A stretch of DNA of 64,000 nt from Novosphingobium marinum (GCF_013408095.1 NZ_JACBZF010000006.1:1-64000); one strand, 5' to 3'; positions 35,185 through 47,046 are shown, counted from the stretch's first letter. The notes: generated from the letters alone by a model not told the origin. Program-made: numbers and translations.

Positions 35185-36093
35185 TCACACCGGGTTTTTG
35201 GCCGTCTTCACGGTCGACGCGCGGTAAATCCGCTCAATGGCTTCGGCGAGCACGCGATTGAATTCCTCGTCATCCATCCCGGCGCGCAGATCCTGCAGGA
35301 GCGCACGGCTGAAGCTTGCCACAAGCGCATGATTTTTCGCCAGCTCGTTGCAAGCCTCTTCTTGCGAATACCCGCCAGAAAGCGCCAACACCCGCGCACA
35401 GCTGGGATGTCCCACAAGCGGCGCAAATAGGTCTGGCGCTGCTGGCATGGAAAGCTTGAGCATCACCCGGCGACCAATTGGCTGCTTATCGAGTGCCTTC
35501 GCTAGTGCGCCAAGGAGTATCGCGTCGCATTCCGCGCGCGACTTGCTTTTCAGGTTCACCTCCGGCTCGACGATTGGAATCAGGCCCTTATCCAGAATGC
35601 GATTTGCGATGTCGAATTGTTGATCGACAACTGCGCCAATGGCTTTGGTGGACGCCTCGTTGATCAGCGAGCGCATTTTCGTACCGAAAACGCCCTTGGC
35701 CTTTGCGCGGTCAAGCAAGGTCTCGAGACCCCGGATCGGCTTCATGAGCCGAACACCGTCATTCTCGTCTTCCAGACCCTGATCGATCTTGACGAAGGGC
35801 ACGATGCCACGCTGCCGGAGCAAGTCCGGCACGGGCGTGCCGTCCACCTCGCCATCCATCGTTTTCTCGAACAGGATCGCACCCAGGATCTTGCGGCCAT
35901 CGAACGACGGAGCGGTAATGAGCCGGCTCCGCATCTGATGGATGAGGGCGAACATCTCTTCTTCACCGGAATAATCGTGAGCGCTGATGCCATAGTTTGT
36001 CAGCGCAGTTGGCGTCGAACCGCCGGACTGGTCGAGCGCAGCAACGAAGCCGGCACCGCCAATGATTTGCGCCATCAATACCGGGTCGTGCAT
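35185..36093 (-). CDS. fbaB: Fructose-bisphosphate aldolase class I
   Basis: Splits fructose 1,6-bisphosphate into the two triose phosphates by a Schiff base without metal. The 302-aa protein opens MHDPVLMAQIIGGAGFVAALDQSGGSTPTAL (the class I signature SGGSTP). Later come VPFVKIDQGLEDE, the GLIPIVEPEVNLKSK block and RRVMLKLSMPAAPDLF, where the Schiff-base lysine is expected. It ends GYSQEEACNELAKNHALVASFSRALLQDL. The start at 36093 fits this homology; the frame is open to 36156. It is an isolated glycolytic gene within this island. Confidence 0.88.
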   Translation of the reverse strand: MHDPVLMAQIIGGAGFVAALDQSGGSTPTALTNYGISAHDYSGEEEMFALIHQMRSRLITAPSFDGRKILGAILFEKTMDGEVDGTPVPDLLRQRGIVPFVKIDQGLEDENDGVRLMKPIRGLETLLDRAKAKGVFGTKMRSLINEASTKAIGAVVDQQFDIANRILDKGLIPIVEPEVNLKSKSRAECDAILLGALAKALDKQPIGRRVMLKLSMPAAPDLFAPLVGHPSCARVLALSGGYSQEEACNELAKNHALVASFSRALLQDLRAGMDDEEFNRVLAEAIERIYRASTVKTAKNPV

Positions 36094-36271
36094 GCACTGC
36101 CTCCGTTCATCCGGGCGTGGGCTGCTTTTTTGCGTGCCACTTCCGTCCGGCAGCACCTGTCGCGCCTTGCACTCCGTTTGAATACGCCGTGCTCGCGACC
36201 GCCAGGACCTTCGGCCGGAGGAACCGGAAAAGGTGCATTACCGCGCCCGTTGGAGCTGCCAGCGGGTATGG

Positions 36272-37015
36272 TCATCGGCGCTCACCCATGAAGCGGAGCA
36301 GAAACAGGAACAGGTTGATGAAATCTAGATACAGCGTCAGTGCACCCATTACGATCGCCTTGCCGCGGAAATCGCCGCCCTTAACCTCAGAATAGATGTT
36401 CCTGATCTTCTGGGTGTCATAGGCCGTGAGCCCGGCAAACAGCAGAACTCCAATGCCGCTCACGATCATGTCCATCACCGAGGATTTCAGAAACATGTTG
36501 ACGAGCATGGCGATGATCAGCCCGAACACGCCCATGATCAGGAACGATCCCCACGCGGACAAATCGCGCTTGGTCGTATAGCCCCACAAGCTCAACGCGG
36601 CAAAGGCCGATGCCGCCACGAAGAAGGTGCGGGCGATGCTGACCCCAGTGTAAGCAAGGAAAATGGTAGCGAGCGACACGCCCATGAGTGCCGCGTAGCT
36701 CCAGAACATCGCCTTGACCGCCGTCTCGGAAAACCGATTGATGCCAAAGCTCAGGGCAAGCACCAGCGCCAGAGGCGCAAATACAGCGACCCATCCCAAT
36801 CCTGTCGGCGCTCCGGTTGCAGCAAAGAACAGTGCGCGTACACTGTCCGTGCTGGCCACGAATAGCGCGACCAAGCCGGTGAGCAGCAATCCGCTGGCCA
36901 TATAATTGTAGACGCCGAGCATATAGGATCGCAGCCCCGAATCGTAGATTTGCGCGGGCGCCCCCGCGCGGGACCGTAAGGGGTGCTGATCTAGAGTTTT
37001 GAGTGGGTCTGCCAT
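36272..37015 (-). CDS. Bax inhibitor-1/YccA-family membrane protein
   Basis: A 247-aa integral inner-membrane protein with seven helices. The family signature is in LFAGLTAYDTQKIRNIYSEV near the C-terminus and in SFGINRFSETAVKAMFWSYAALMGVSL. It begins with a cytoplasmic segment (RSRAGAPAQIYDSGLRSYMLGVYNYMASGL), the usual opening. Members bind the FtsH protease or act as ion leak channels; the exact function is unclear. The gene has a Shine-Dalgarno (AGGAGG) just before the ATG. Confidence 0.88.
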   Translation of the reverse strand: MADPLKTLDQHPLRSRAGAPAQIYDSGLRSYMLGVYNYMASGLLLTGLVALFVASTDSVRALFFAATGAPTGLGWVAVFAPLALVLALSFGINRFSETAVKAMFWSYAALMGVSLATIFLAYTGVSIARTFFVAASAFAALSLWGYTTKRDLSAWGSFLIMGVFGLIIAMLVNMFLKSSVMDMIVSGIGVLLFAGLTAYDTQKIRNIYSEVKGGDFRGKAIVMGALTLYLDFINLFLFLLRFMGERR

Positions 37016-37217
37016 TGTGAAGTCCTCCTGCGCCGGACCGCTGACGGTGCCGAATTTCTGCCGCCGCCCTCTGAAGACGTTTGAGCCTCCGGTGAATTAC
37101 AGTTTGCTGTCATTATGCAGACCCGCGCTTTAGACGACAAGAGCGCCATGGAAGAGGAAGACCTCCGTCGTCGCTTGAACGCACCTGGCAACCGTCCGGG
37201 TTGCCGCGCGACACGCT

Positions 37218-37739
37218 TCAATCATGGGTATAGGTGAAATGCACCGTCACAGGCGGCTTGCGATGCATCGCGTGCGGAGCCTGCTTCGATTGCGACGGCA
37301 ACATGTGCGGCGGGCGGTCCACGATAATTCCGATCCGGTAATTGATGCCTCGGGCAAAGGTGGTGTACCCGCCGAAGGTAAGAGCGCCCGCGACAGTCAT
37401 CGGCTGCAGGCGAACCGATCGTTGTATTCCGCCAGGCTCGAGGATATGCGCGGTGACATTCGCGTCCTTGATTCTGGCCCCTGAAGCCTTTTCAAAGACA
37501 GCGGCCGTGATGTGCATGCTGTGAGAGCTTGCCGGCGTACCGCCATGCATCTCCGCCTCGGGATGGCCGGTTGGATGGCCCTTCACCACTGCCGCCGGCA
37601 CCACGCCTAAATACACCGTGAGACCGCCCGCGCTCTGAGAACCATCGATTACACCCGCGTTGGCTGTGACCGGAGCGAAGAGCATTCCTGCTAGGCCCAC
37701 CGCAGCAAGCGCTTGGCGCCAGAACGATCTGTATCTCAT
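37218..37739 (-). CDS. Periplasmic histidine-rich hypothetical protein
   Basis: A 173-aa protein with a clear signal peptide (MRYRSFWRQALAAVGLAGML...ANAG). The mature part begins GVIDGSQSAGGLTVYLGVVPA, then a His-rich loop HPTGHPEAEMHGGTPASSHSMH, then beta-strand stretches and the end HAMHRKPPVTVHFTYTHD. The histidines suggest metal binding. No family was identified with confidence. The start at 37739 was chosen from the signal peptide. It lies just downstream of the slipin gene in the same orientation. Confidence 0.65.
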   Translation of the reverse strand: MRYRSFWRQALAAVGLAGMLFAPVTANAGVIDGSQSAGGLTVYLGVVPAAVVKGHPTGHPEAEMHGGTPASSHSMHITAAVFEKASGARIKDANVTAHILEPGGIQRSVRLQPMTVAGALTFGGYTTFARGINYRIGIIVDRPPHMLPSQSKQAPHAMHRKPPVTVHFTYTHD

Positions 37740-37806
37740 GGTGAAGGTATCTTTCTCTTTTTTAGGTCCGGGCAAGGGGCAGGACTGCATCGGCTTGCCC
37801 TATGGG

Positions 37807-38604
37807 TTACGCGTTGCCGCCACCAGGCGCATCTTTTTGCTTGGCCAGAGTCTCGAACAATCCTCCAAATTCAATGGGGAACGGGAAAACGATGGTCGAG
37901 CTCTTATCTCCGGCAATTGTGCCCAGAGCACCCAGATAGCGAAGCTGCATGGCTTCAGGACGTGCCGAAAGAGTTTCAGCCGCTTCCAGCAATTTTTGCG
38001 CCGCCTGTTGCTCGCCTTCGGCATTGATGACCCTGGCCCGGCGCTCGCGCTCGGCCTCAGCCTGCTGGCCGATCGCACGGATCATGCTTTCCTGAATATC
38101 GACATGCTTGATTTCGACATTTGCGACCTTGATTCCCCAAGCGTCGGTTTGTGCATCAAGAATACTCTGAATATCCTTGTTGAGCTTGTCCCGCTCGGAG
38201 AGCATTTCGTCGAGCTCGTGCTTGCCGAGCACCGAGCGAAGCGTGGTCTGCGCAAGTTGGCTGATGGCATAATCGAACTGCTCCACCTGAATGATTGCAC
38301 GCTCCGGATCGGTCACGCGGAAGTAGATCACCGCGTTCACGTGGATGGAGACGTTGTCGCGCGAGATCAGGTCCTGGGTTGGCACGTCAAGAACGATCGT
38401 ACGCAAATCAACGCGTGCAATGGTCTGTACGAAGGGGAAAATAAAGATCAGCCCGGGACCCTTGACCCCGGTAAAACGACCGAGCGTGAATATAACCGCA
38501 CGCTCATATTCCCGCAGAATGCGGATCGAGCCTGCCAAAACTGCCAGCGCAATGAACAGGATGACAATTATGGTAAAGATGTTGCCGCTCGCGTCGTACT
38601 GCAT
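37807..38604 (-). CDS. Slipin/stomatin-like SPFH-domain protein
   Basis: A 265-aa inner-membrane-anchored scaffold. One N-terminal helix (IFTIIVILFIALAVLAGS) is followed by the band-7/SPFH domain: YERAVIFTLGRFTGVKGPGL, VDLRTIVLDVPTQDLISRDNVSI and FDYAISQLAQTTLRSVLGKHELDEML. A coiled region rich in AEAERERRARVINAEGE ends it. Bacterial slipins usually pair with an NfeD-type protease, but none is visible next to it. The start is at ATG 38604, with GGAG upstream. The IS5 element inserted about 90 bp upstream may have separated it from its promoter. Confidence 0.87.
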   Translation of the reverse strand: MQYDASGNIFTIIVILFIALAVLAGSIRILREYERAVIFTLGRFTGVKGPGLIFIFPFVQTIARVDLRTIVLDVPTQDLISRDNVSIHVNAVIYFRVTDPERAIIQVEQFDYAISQLAQTTLRSVLGKHELDEMLSERDKLNKDIQSILDAQTDAWGIKVANVEIKHVDIQESMIRAIGQQAEAERERRARVINAEGEQQAAQKLLEAAETLSARPEAMQLRYLGALGTIAGDKSSTIVFPFPIEFGGLFETLAKQKDAPGGGNA

Positions 38605-38694
38605 CTCGTTCTCCGATCGCTTGGACACTGTCATGTGCTGCTTGCCCCAATAGGAGGCAACTACGCCGTCAAAGACGCGCCGGAATTCGAAATC

Positions 38695-38697
38695 TTA
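38695..38697. repeat. Target-site duplication (left) of the IS5-family element
   Basis: TTA immediately before GAGCCTGATC; the same TTA follows the right end at 39652-39654. Confidence 0.65.
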
Positions 38698-39651
38698 GAG
38701 CCTGATCCGAAATTAAGTTGAGTGGTATCAGCTGGTTAGCTTGACGCTTACTCAAGTCGTTGATTCAGCGGTTTTGCAACGAACCGAAGGAAATCAACGA
38801 TGTGGACCGACACCACTCGGACGCAGTATGCCCGCGCGGAACTGGCATTGCCAAGTGATTTGACCGATGCCGAATGGGCGGTGCTGGAGCCGTTCTTCCC
38901 GCCACCTTCTCATGTTGGCCGCCCTCGCAAGTGGCCGCTGCGGCGGATTGTCGAAGCGATCCTGTATCTGCTGCGGGGCGGACTGCCATGGCGGATGCTA
39001 CCGCCCTGCTTTCCGCCGGTCTCGACGGTGCGACGCTGGTTCTACCTGTGGCGTGATAACAGGCTGTGGCTGTCGCTCAATCATGTCCTGTTGCTGATCG
39101 GGCGCGAAGCTGTAGGCCGCGAGGCGTCGCCAAGCGCCGGAGTGATCGACAGCCAGAGCGTCAAAACCACGGAAAGTGGCGGCTCACGGGGCTATGACGC
39201 AGGCAAGAAGATCAAGAGACGCAAGCGCCACATCCTCACCGACACCGATGGAAATCTCGTTCATGCGGTGATCCACACCGCCGACATCCAGGATCGTGAT
39301 GGCGCACCGCTGGTGCTCGCCGAAATCATCCATCGCTTCCCGTGGCTACGGCATGTCTTCGCCGATGGCGGATATGCTGGCGACAAGCTCCGCCAGGCGT
39401 TGCGCAGGGTTGGTAAGTGGACCGTCGAAATCGTCAAACGGTCCGACAAAGCAAAGGGCTTTGAGGTTCTCCCACGCCGCTGGGTTGTCGAGCGCACCCT
39501 GGCATGGCTCAACCGAAACCGACGTCTCGCAAAGGACTTCGAGCAGACCATCGCCTCGGCAACCGCGTGGCTGTTCATCGCCTCGATCCAGCTCCTCACG
39601 CGCCGCATCACAAGGCTATGAAATCACGTCGGTTAGTTTTGAATCAGACTC
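38698..39651 (+). mobile_element. IS5-family insertion sequence, intact, 954 bp
   Basis: The left end GAGCCTGATCCGAAA and the right end TTTTGAATCAGACTC are imperfect inverted repeats, about 12 of 15 matching. A TTA direct repeat flanks the two ends, as expected for the IS5/IS427 group. A single complete transposase lies inside. Intact ends, intact gene and an exact target duplication point to a fairly recent insertion. Confidence 0.88.
38800..39621 (+). CDS. IS5-family transposase
   Basis: A 273-aa DDE transposase. The start has the DUF4096-type domain (DLTDAEWAVLEPFFPPP, RPRKWPLRRIVEAILYLLRGGLPWRMLP). Then come the catalytic parts: VIDSQSVKTTESGG with the first Asp, HVFADGGYAGDKLR with the second, and RRWVVERTLAWLNRNRRLAKDFE with the Glu and the Y/R region. 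Uninterrupted, so likely functional. A probable promoter lies in the 100 bp between the left end and the ATG. Confidence 0.94.
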   Translation: MWTDTTRTQYARAELALPSDLTDAEWAVLEPFFPPPSHVGRPRKWPLRRIVEAILYLLRGGLPWRMLPPCFPPVSTVRRWFYLWRDNRLWLSLNHVLLLIGREAVGREASPSAGVIDSQSVKTTESGGSRGYDAGKKIKRRKRHILTDTDGNLVHAVIHTADIQDRDGAPLVLAEIIHRFPWLRHVFADGGYAGDKLRQALRRVGKWTVEIVKRSDKAKGFEVLPRRWVVERTLAWLNRNRRLAKDFEQTIASATAWLFIASIQLLTRRITRL

Positions 39652-39654
39652 TTA
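39652..39654. repeat. Target-site duplication (right) of the IS5-family element
   Basis: TTA directly after CAGACTC, matching the TTA at 38695-38697. Confidence 0.65.
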
Positions 39655-41644
<1,990 letters not shown>

Positions 41645-41647
41645 CCC

Positions 41648-42040
41648 ATGAATCTCAAGATTCTCCTGCCGTTCGAGATCTTCGTCGAGAAGACTGACGT
41701 GATGCGCATCGTCGCCGAAACGCCGGACGGGTCGTTTGCCATTTTACCGCACCGTCTGGACTGCGTGGCGGCCCTCGTCCCCGGTATATTGATTTACGAA
41801 ACGCCCTCTGACGGGGAGACTTTCGTCGCCATCGATGAAGGTGTGATTATCAAATCTGGCGCCGAGGTGCTCGTCTCTGCCCGCCGCGCACTGAGCGGGA
41901 CAGTCCTTGGCCAGTTGCGCGACGCGGTGGAACGGGAGTTCCTGACATTCGACCGACGCGATCAAGACATGCGCTCGACCCTGGCAAAACTGGAGGGCGA
42001 CCTCATCCGCCGTTTGGTGACGGTCCGCGATGAGAGATAG
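41648..42040 (+). CDS. atpC: N-ATPase subunit epsilon
   Basis: A 130-aa subunit of the central stalk. MNLKILLPFEIFVEKTDVMRIVAETPDGSFAILPHRLDCVAAL is the beta-sandwich domain, with GSFAILPHR corresponding to the GxxGILPNH motif of the housekeeping epsilon. The helical tail (RREQ-like, DMRSTLAKLEGDLIRRLVTVRDER) is shorter than usual. It starts three bases after the atpD stop and overlaps atpQ. Confidence 0.88.
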   Translation: MNLKILLPFEIFVEKTDVMRIVAETPDGSFAILPHRLDCVAALVPGILIYETPSDGETFVAIDEGVIIKSGAEVLVSARRALSGTVLGQLRDAVEREFLTFDRRDQDMRSTLAKLEGDLIRRLVTVRDER

Positions 42041-42368
42041 GCCGACCAAGACACCTCGAACCCAAGAGCAGTCGTTCGGTAAGACGATCGGCACTAAAGC
42101 GGAGCGAAAACTGAAGGCTCGGCGCAAGGCCGGCAAAGGCGTCTGGTTCGGTTTGGGAATGATGGGGCTCGTCGGCTGGTCGGTAGCAATCCCGACGCTG
42201 CTCGGGGCCGCGCTCGGCATTTGGTTGGATCAACGTCATCCAACCGAATTTTCCTGGACTCTCGCCCTGTTGGTGGCGGGTCTTGCCATCGGCTGTTTCA
42301 ACGCGTGGCACTGGATCGCCAAGGAAGACAAGGCGATGCAGGACGATCTGGAAGACACCCATGAATGA
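42030..42368 (+). CDS. atpQ: N-ATPase accessory protein AtpQ (AtpI-like)
   Basis: A 112-aa protein with two helices (GLGMMGLVGWSVAIPTLLGAALGIWL and FSWTLALLVAGLAIGCFNAWHWI). It resembles AtpI/AtpZ, which help c-ring assembly or magnesium supply. The first 45 residues are basic and soluble. It overlaps atpC by 11 bases and atpR by eight, so all three are coupled. Found only in N-type operons with this order. Confidence 0.82.
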   Translation: MRDRPTKTPRTQEQSFGKTIGTKAERKLKARRKAGKGVWFGLGMMGLVGWSVAIPTLLGAALGIWLDQRHPTEFSWTLALLVAGLAIGCFNAWHWIAKEDKAMQDDLEDTHE

Positions 42369-42675
42369 ACTCGGATCTTTGGGGCCACCTTTGGTCGCTG
42401 GCCTTCTGCTCGGTGTGTTCTTCTTCGGGGGACTATGGTGGACCGTCCGCAGGGGTATTTCGTCAAGACAGCCGGGACTTTGGTTCATGGGCAGCATGCT
42501 GGTGCGGACAGGCATCACCATGGCGGGGTTCTATCTGGTGGGAGGATCACATTGGGAGCGCTGGCTCATGTCCCTCCTTGGCTTCCTGGCCGCACGTCTG
42601 ACGATGAAATGGCTGACGGGTTCATCGACCAATATCCTCACCCGCTCGGCAGCGGAGGCACGCCATGCGCCTTAG
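42361..42675 (+). CDS. atpR: N-ATPase accessory protein AtpR
   Basis: A 104-aa membrane protein with three helices: LGPPLVAGLLLGVFFFGGLWW, MGSMLVRTGITMAGFYLVGG and WERWLMSLLGFLAARLTM. Each carries charged residues near a membrane edge, including Arg in RTGIT and RLTMK, as in AtpR of other N-ATPases. Its role, probably in rotor assembly, is inferred from the family. Overlaps atpQ and atpB. Confidence 0.82.
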   Translation: MNELGSLGPPLVAGLLLGVFFFGGLWWTVRRGISSRQPGLWFMGSMLVRTGITMAGFYLVGGSHWERWLMSLLGFLAARLTMKWLTGSSTNILTRSAAEARHAP

Positions 42676-43366
42676 TCCCGACGACATGGTCTTCTGGCAG
42701 CAAGGCTTTTTCAAGCTCAACGGCACAATCGTGTTCACATGGGGTCTGATGCTTGTGCTGGCCATTGGCGCAATGCTCATCACGCGAAACCTCTCCACGG
42801 AATTGCACCGCTCGCGCTGGCAAAATCTGCTGGAAATCATCGTCACGGGCATCGAGCAGCAAATCGAAGATGTGGGTCTGCGGCCCGCACGGAAATACAT
42901 CGGCTTTTTAGGAACGCTCTTCCTGTTCGTCGCCTTGGCCAGTCTGTTCACGATTGTCCCTGGCTACGAGCCACCGACCGGTTCGCTTTCGACAACGGCG
43001 GCTCTGGCGCTGTGCGTCTGGGTGATCGTCCCGCTGTACGGCATTCGGGAACAGGGTCTGGGCGGATATCTCAAATCATATTTGGAACCGACAGCCATCA
43101 TGCTGCCGTTCAACATCATCAGTGAACTGTCGCGCACATTGGCACTCGCCGTGCGTCTGTTCGGCAACATGATGAGCGGAGCGCTCATCCTCGCCATCCT
43201 CCTCAGCGTCACGCCGTTCATTTTCCCCGTCGTGATGAGTGCGCTCGGACTGCTCACCGGCATGGTGCAAGCCTACATCTTCAGCATTCTGGCCACCGTA
43301 TATATCGCTGCCGCCACACGCGTTACTGGTCCTAGATCAGAGCCACGACCAGTTCCTTCAGCATGA
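42665..43366 (+). CDS. atpB: N-ATPase subunit a
   Basis: A 233-aa membrane subunit forming the ion half-channels. LPFNIISELSRTLALAVRLFGNMMSGALIL contains the essential stator arginine (AVRLFGNM), as in all a-subunits, and ends with IFPVVMSALGLLTGMVQAYIFSILATVYI, the C-terminal helical hairpin. The shorter N-terminus (SPDDMVFWQQGFFKLNGTIVF) is typical of N-type a-subunits. The ATG lies inside the atpR end. Confidence 0.9.
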   Translation: MRLSPDDMVFWQQGFFKLNGTIVFTWGLMLVLAIGAMLITRNLSTELHRSRWQNLLEIIVTGIEQQIEDVGLRPARKYIGFLGTLFLFVALASLFTIVPGYEPPTGSLSTTAALALCVWVIVPLYGIREQGLGGYLKSYLEPTAIMLPFNIISELSRTLALAVRLFGNMMSGALILAILLSVTPFIFPVVMSALGLLTGMVQAYIFSILATVYIAAATRVTGPRSEPRPVPSA

Positions 43367-43391
43367 ACGGCGTCAACAAAAAGGAGGCATT

Positions 43392-43673
43392 ATGGATAGC
43401 GCGACGCTAATTGCGATTGCTTCAATCGTCACTGCCGGACTGACGATCGCCTTGGGGAGTATCGGGCCCGCGCTGGGCGAAGGACGCGCGGTCGCCACGG
43501 CGCTGAGCTCGCTGGCACAGCAGCCGGATGCTTCTGCCACGATCACACGAACCTTGTTTGTGGGGCTGGCCATGATCGAGTCGGTCGCAATCTATTGCTT
43601 CGTGATCTCGATGATACTCATCTTCGCCAATCCGTTTTGGAGTAACATCATCGCTCAGACCGCGGGACAGTAG
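43392..43673 (+). CDS. atpE: N-ATPase subunit c with two carboxylates
   Basis: A 93-aa hairpin of two helices forming the rotor ring. Helix 1 contains GSIGPALGEGRAVATALSSLA with Glu30, where housekeeping sodium-type rings have Gln. Helix 2 contains GLAMIESVAIYCFV with Glu63-Ser64, the ion carrier, and ends in ANPFW. The polar loop is AQQPDA. The two-Glu arrangement is characteristic of N-ATPase c-rings; whether such a ring carries Na+ or H+ differs by species and is not settled by sequence. AAAAGGAGG is a strong SD before the ATG. Confidence 0.93.
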   Translation: MDSATLIAIASIVTAGLTIALGSIGPALGEGRAVATALSSLAQQPDASATITRTLFVGLAMIESVAIYCFVISMILIFANPFWSNIIAQTAGQ

Positions 43674-43676
43674 TCC

Positions 43677-44546
43677 GTGCTCATCGATTGGTTCACTGTC
43701 GGTGCGCAAGCGCTCAACTTTCTCATCCTGGTGTGGCTGTTGAAGCGCTTTCTCTATCGCCCGATCCTAGGCGCGATCGATGCGCGCGAAAAACGGATCG
43801 CTGCCGAACTCGCCGACGCCGACGCAAGAAAGGCGGAAGCGGAACGAGAGCGCGAGGAGTTCCGGCGCAAGAACGAGCAGTTCGATCAGCAACGCACCGA
43901 CCGCATGAAGATGGCGATCATAGAAGTGGGCGTGGAGCGACAGCGGCTCCTCGACGAAGCACGGAAGGCCGCCGATGGCATGCGTGCAAAACGACAGGAA
44001 GCGCTGCTAAGCGAGGCTCACAATCTCAATCAAGCAATCTCCCGCCAGGCCCAGCAGGAGGTTTTTTCCGTTGCGCGAATGGCGTTAAAGGATCTTGCCG
44101 CCGCGAATGTCGACGAGCGCATAAGCGAGGTCTTCATCGACCGGCTGCTGGAGATGGACAGCGGGTCCAAGGAGCGACTTGGCAAGGCTCTCGAGACGAC
44201 CCCTGATCCGGCGCTTGTGCGCAGCGCATTTGATTTGCCCGCCGAACACCGCGCGGCAATCGAAAAAGCGCTCCACGATATCTTCTCAATCGACGTCCGC
44301 GTCCGGTTCGTTGTCGCCCCCGAATTGGTCGGCGGGATTGAGCTGATCGCAAATGGACAAAAGCTCGCCTGGAGCATCGCCGATTATCTGACGTCTCTTG
44401 AAAGCCAGGTCGATGGACTACTTGCGGAGAGAGGTGAAGTAAAGACCCAGACCACCCTAAAGCACGGCTCAACATCGATCGCGAAAACCGAGGGTCTCAA
44501 CCCTAAAATCACTGAACCATCAAAACTGGACAGGAAGGGCGAATGA
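43677..44546 (+). CDS. atpF: N-ATPase subunit b with a delta-like C-terminal domain
   Basis: A 289-aa protein, much longer than the usual 156-aa b. Residues 1-25 hold one helix ([24 protein letters not shown]), followed by a long charged coiled coil ([22 protein letters not shown] and so on). The last 80 or so residues ([43 protein letters not shown]) look like the C-terminal part of delta/OSCP (PELIGG-type). No separate atpH is present, so this subunit probably supplies both functions. A GTG start at 43677 follows the atpE stop by three bases. Confidence 0.87.
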   Translation: MLIDWFTVGAQALNFLILVWLLKRFLYRPILGAIDAREKRIAAELADADARKAEAEREREEFRRKNEQFDQQRTDRMKMAIIEVGVERQRLLDEARKAADGMRAKRQEALLSEAHNLNQAISRQAQQEVFSVARMALKDLAAANVDERISEVFIDRLLEMDSGSKERLGKALETTPDPALVRSAFDLPAEHRAAIEKALHDIFSIDVRVRFVVAPELVGGIELIANGQKLAWSIADYLTSLESQVDGLLAERGEVKTQTTLKHGSTSIAKTEGLNPKITEPSKLDRKGE

Positions 44547-46165
44547 TCGTCAAGCCTGAGAACTTGCCGAGTGTTCTCGGTCCTGCCTTATCCGCAGTTG
44601 GACAGGCGCGAAAAACATTCAAACCGCAGCTGACATCGAAGGAGGTCGGCACGATCACCGCCATTGCCACTGGTGTGGCCAAGGTGGCCGGCCTTCCTTC
44701 CGTCGGCTTTGAGGAACTCATCAGATTTCAGGGCGGCACGCTCGGCATAGCGTTCAATGTCGACGAAGACGAAATCGACGTTGTGCTCCTCGGGCCCCAT
44801 TCTCATCTCAACGCTGGTGATGAAGTCGGGCGCACGAGCCGGGTGATGGATGTCGCAGTAGGCGATGGCTTGCTGGGGCGCGTTATCGATCCGCTTGGAC
44901 GACCGCTCGACGACAAAGGCCCGGTCATCACCAGCGAGCGCTTGCCCATTGAGCGTAACGCGCCGCACATTATGGATCGCGCGGCAGTTACGATCCCGCT
45001 CCAGACCGGGATCAAGGTCATCGACGCCCTCATTCCGGTCGGCCGTGGTCAACGCGAATTGATCTTGGGTGATCGACAGACAGGCAAGACCGCCATTGCG
45101 ATCGACACCATTCTCAATCAGCGCGATCAGAATCTGCTGTGCGTGTATTGTGCCATCGGCCAGCGTGCCTCCGCCGTTGCAAAGACGGTAGCAACACTGC
45201 GGGAAGCCGGTGCTATGGACTATACGGTGGTTGTGGTCACCGAGGGGAACGATCCGCCGGGTCTGACCTTCATCGCCCCTTACGCTGCTACCAGCATCGC
45301 AGAGCATTTCATGGCGCAGGGTCGCGCCGTGCTGATTGTTTATGACGATCTCACGCAGCATGCCCGTGCTTACCGTGAGCTATCCCTGCTATTGCGACGT
45401 CCGCCCGGCCGCGAGGCCTTTCCCGGCGATATCTTTTACATTCACGCGCGGCTGCTCGAAAGGGCAACGCACCTGCGCGAGGAGCTCGGAAGCGGGTCGC
45501 TCACGGCGCTCCCGATCGTTGAAACCGAAGCGCAGAACCTGTCCGCATATATTCCAACCAACCTGATTTCGATCACCGATGGCCAGATATATCTCTCCCC
45601 TGCGTTGTTCGAACTGGGTGTATTGCCTGCCGTCGATGTCGGCAAATCCGTCTCGCGTGTCGGCGGCAAGGCGCAACGCGCAGCTTTCCGCGCTGTAGCT
45701 GGCGATCTCAAGCTCGCCTATGCTCAGTTTGAGGAACTCGAGACCTTCGCCCGGTTCGGTGCCAAGCTTGATCAAGACACCCGCAAAACAATCGAACATG
45801 GTCGCCGCATTCGCGCCTGCCTCCAACAGCCCGAAAACGCGCCAGTCTCAGTACCGGCGCAAATTGCGATCCTTCTGGCCGTAACCACGAAACTTTTCGA
45901 TACGGTTGCGCTCGGCCAGATGGCGAATGCTGAGCTTGCGGTTCAGAAGGCTGCCTCCAACATCCCGGCTAACGTGCGGGCGCAACTGGAAAGCGCCGAA
46001 AAGCTGAGCGATGACGATCGCGCAGCGATTATCGAAATCGCCCGGCAGGCACTTGCTCCTTTCCAGGGCGCACCGCCGTCAGACGCAATAGCCGAGTCCA
46101 GGAATCGTTCCCCTTTGGTCGCCGCTCAGTTCAAAGCCGCGAAGGATGGAACGGCCACGTCATGA
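44543..46165 (+). CDS. atpA: N-ATPase subunit alpha
   Basis: A 540-aa subunit of the F1 head that binds nucleotide but is not catalytic. It shows the P-loop [18 protein letters not shown] near residue 176, [17 protein letters not shown], the [18 protein letters not shown] block and the [14 protein letters not shown] signature. A C-terminal extension of about 30 residues ([17 protein letters not shown]...) is unusual compared with the housekeeping alpha. It overlaps atpF and atpG by four bases each (ATGA). Confidence 0.94.
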   Translation: MIVKPENLPSVLGPALSAVGQARKTFKPQLTSKEVGTITAIATGVAKVAGLPSVGFEELIRFQGGTLGIAFNVDEDEIDVVLLGPHSHLNAGDEVGRTSRVMDVAVGDGLLGRVIDPLGRPLDDKGPVITSERLPIERNAPHIMDRAAVTIPLQTGIKVIDALIPVGRGQRELILGDRQTGKTAIAIDTILNQRDQNLLCVYCAIGQRASAVAKTVATLREAGAMDYTVVVVTEGNDPPGLTFIAPYAATSIAEHFMAQGRAVLIVYDDLTQHARAYRELSLLLRRPPGREAFPGDIFYIHARLLERATHLREELGSGSLTALPIVETEAQNLSAYIPTNLISITDGQIYLSPALFELGVLPAVDVGKSVSRVGGKAQRAAFRAVAGDLKLAYAQFEELETFARFGAKLDQDTRKTIEHGRRIRACLQQPENAPVSVPAQIAILLAVTTKLFDTVALGQMANAELAVQKAASNIPANVRAQLESAEKLSDDDRAAIIEIARQALAPFQGAPPSDAIAESRNRSPLVAAQFKAAKDGTATS

Positions 46166-47046
46166 GCAATACGACGGAAGGCCTGAAGCGAAAGATCCAG
46201 AGTGCCGACGATCTCCAGTCCGTCGTCCGGACAATGAAGGCCCTGGCTGCATCGAGCATCGGACAATTCGAAAGATCCGTTCGCGGATTGGCCGATTACC
46301 AGCGCGCTGTTGAACTTGGGTTGGGCGTCTGCTTTCGGCAAAGCGCGCGCCCGCTTCCAGCGCGCGGCGAAGAACGACACGGGCACAACAAAGCAGTCAG
46401 CGCGATTGTTTTCGGGTCGGATCAAGGTCTGGTGGGTCAGTTTAACGACGTGATCGCCGAGCACGCGATCACGACCCTTGCCACGCTTCACGGCAAATGC
46501 TTGGTGTGGGCGATCGGCGAACGTATTTCTGCCCGCCTGGCGGATGCCGGATTGCAACTAGTGGGACTCTTGCCAGTACCCAGTTCAATCCAGGCCATCG
46601 CCTCGCTTGTCGCGCAGGTTCAGTTGGCCAGTGAAACGCAAGCAGCCAATGGTGCAAGTCTGTGGGTGTTCCACAATCGCCCGTTGCCCGGCTCTCTATA
46701 TGAACCGGTCGGGCAGCGATTGTTGCCGCTCGACACACAGTGGCAACAAGATCTGCTCAACATCCCCTGGCCCGCCCAGAATCTCCCTGAAATCGTAGGC
46801 GCCAATTATCCGGCAACGAGCGCCTTCATCCGCGAGTTTCTGTTCATCTCACTCTTTCGGGCCTGCGCCGAGTCTCTCGCGAGCGAGAATGCGAGCCGGC
46901 TGGTAGCCATGGAGCGCGCCGACAAGAATATCAGCGAATTGCTCGAGCAACTGCGCGCCGCCTTTCATCAGCTGCGCCAGAGCGACATTGATGAAGAACT
47001 GTTCGATGTCATCTCCGGCTTCGACGCTCTGGCATCATCGCGGTAA
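46162..47046 (+). CDS. atpG: N-ATPase subunit gamma
   Basis: A 294-aa central shaft. The N-terminal coiled coil starts [33 protein letters not shown] with the MKALAA motif. The Rossmann-like body has [16 protein letters not shown] (GSDxGLCG type), and the C-terminal helix [24 protein letters not shown] ends it. It is a divergent gamma, as in all N-ATPases. It is the last gene of the operon; no strong terminator follows, but a hairpin lies at 47195-47217. Confidence 0.9.
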   Translation: MSNTTEGLKRKIQSADDLQSVVRTMKALAASSIGQFERSVRGLADYQRAVELGLGVCFRQSARPLPARGEERHGHNKAVSAIVFGSDQGLVGQFNDVIAEHAITTLATLHGKCLVWAIGERISARLADAGLQLVGLLPVPSSIQAIASLVAQVQLASETQAANGASLWVFHNRPLPGSLYEPVGQRLLPLDTQWQQDLLNIPWPAQNLPEIVGANYPATSAFIREFLFISLFRACAESLASENASRLVAMERADKNISELLEQLRAAFHQLRQSDIDEELFDVISGFDALASSR

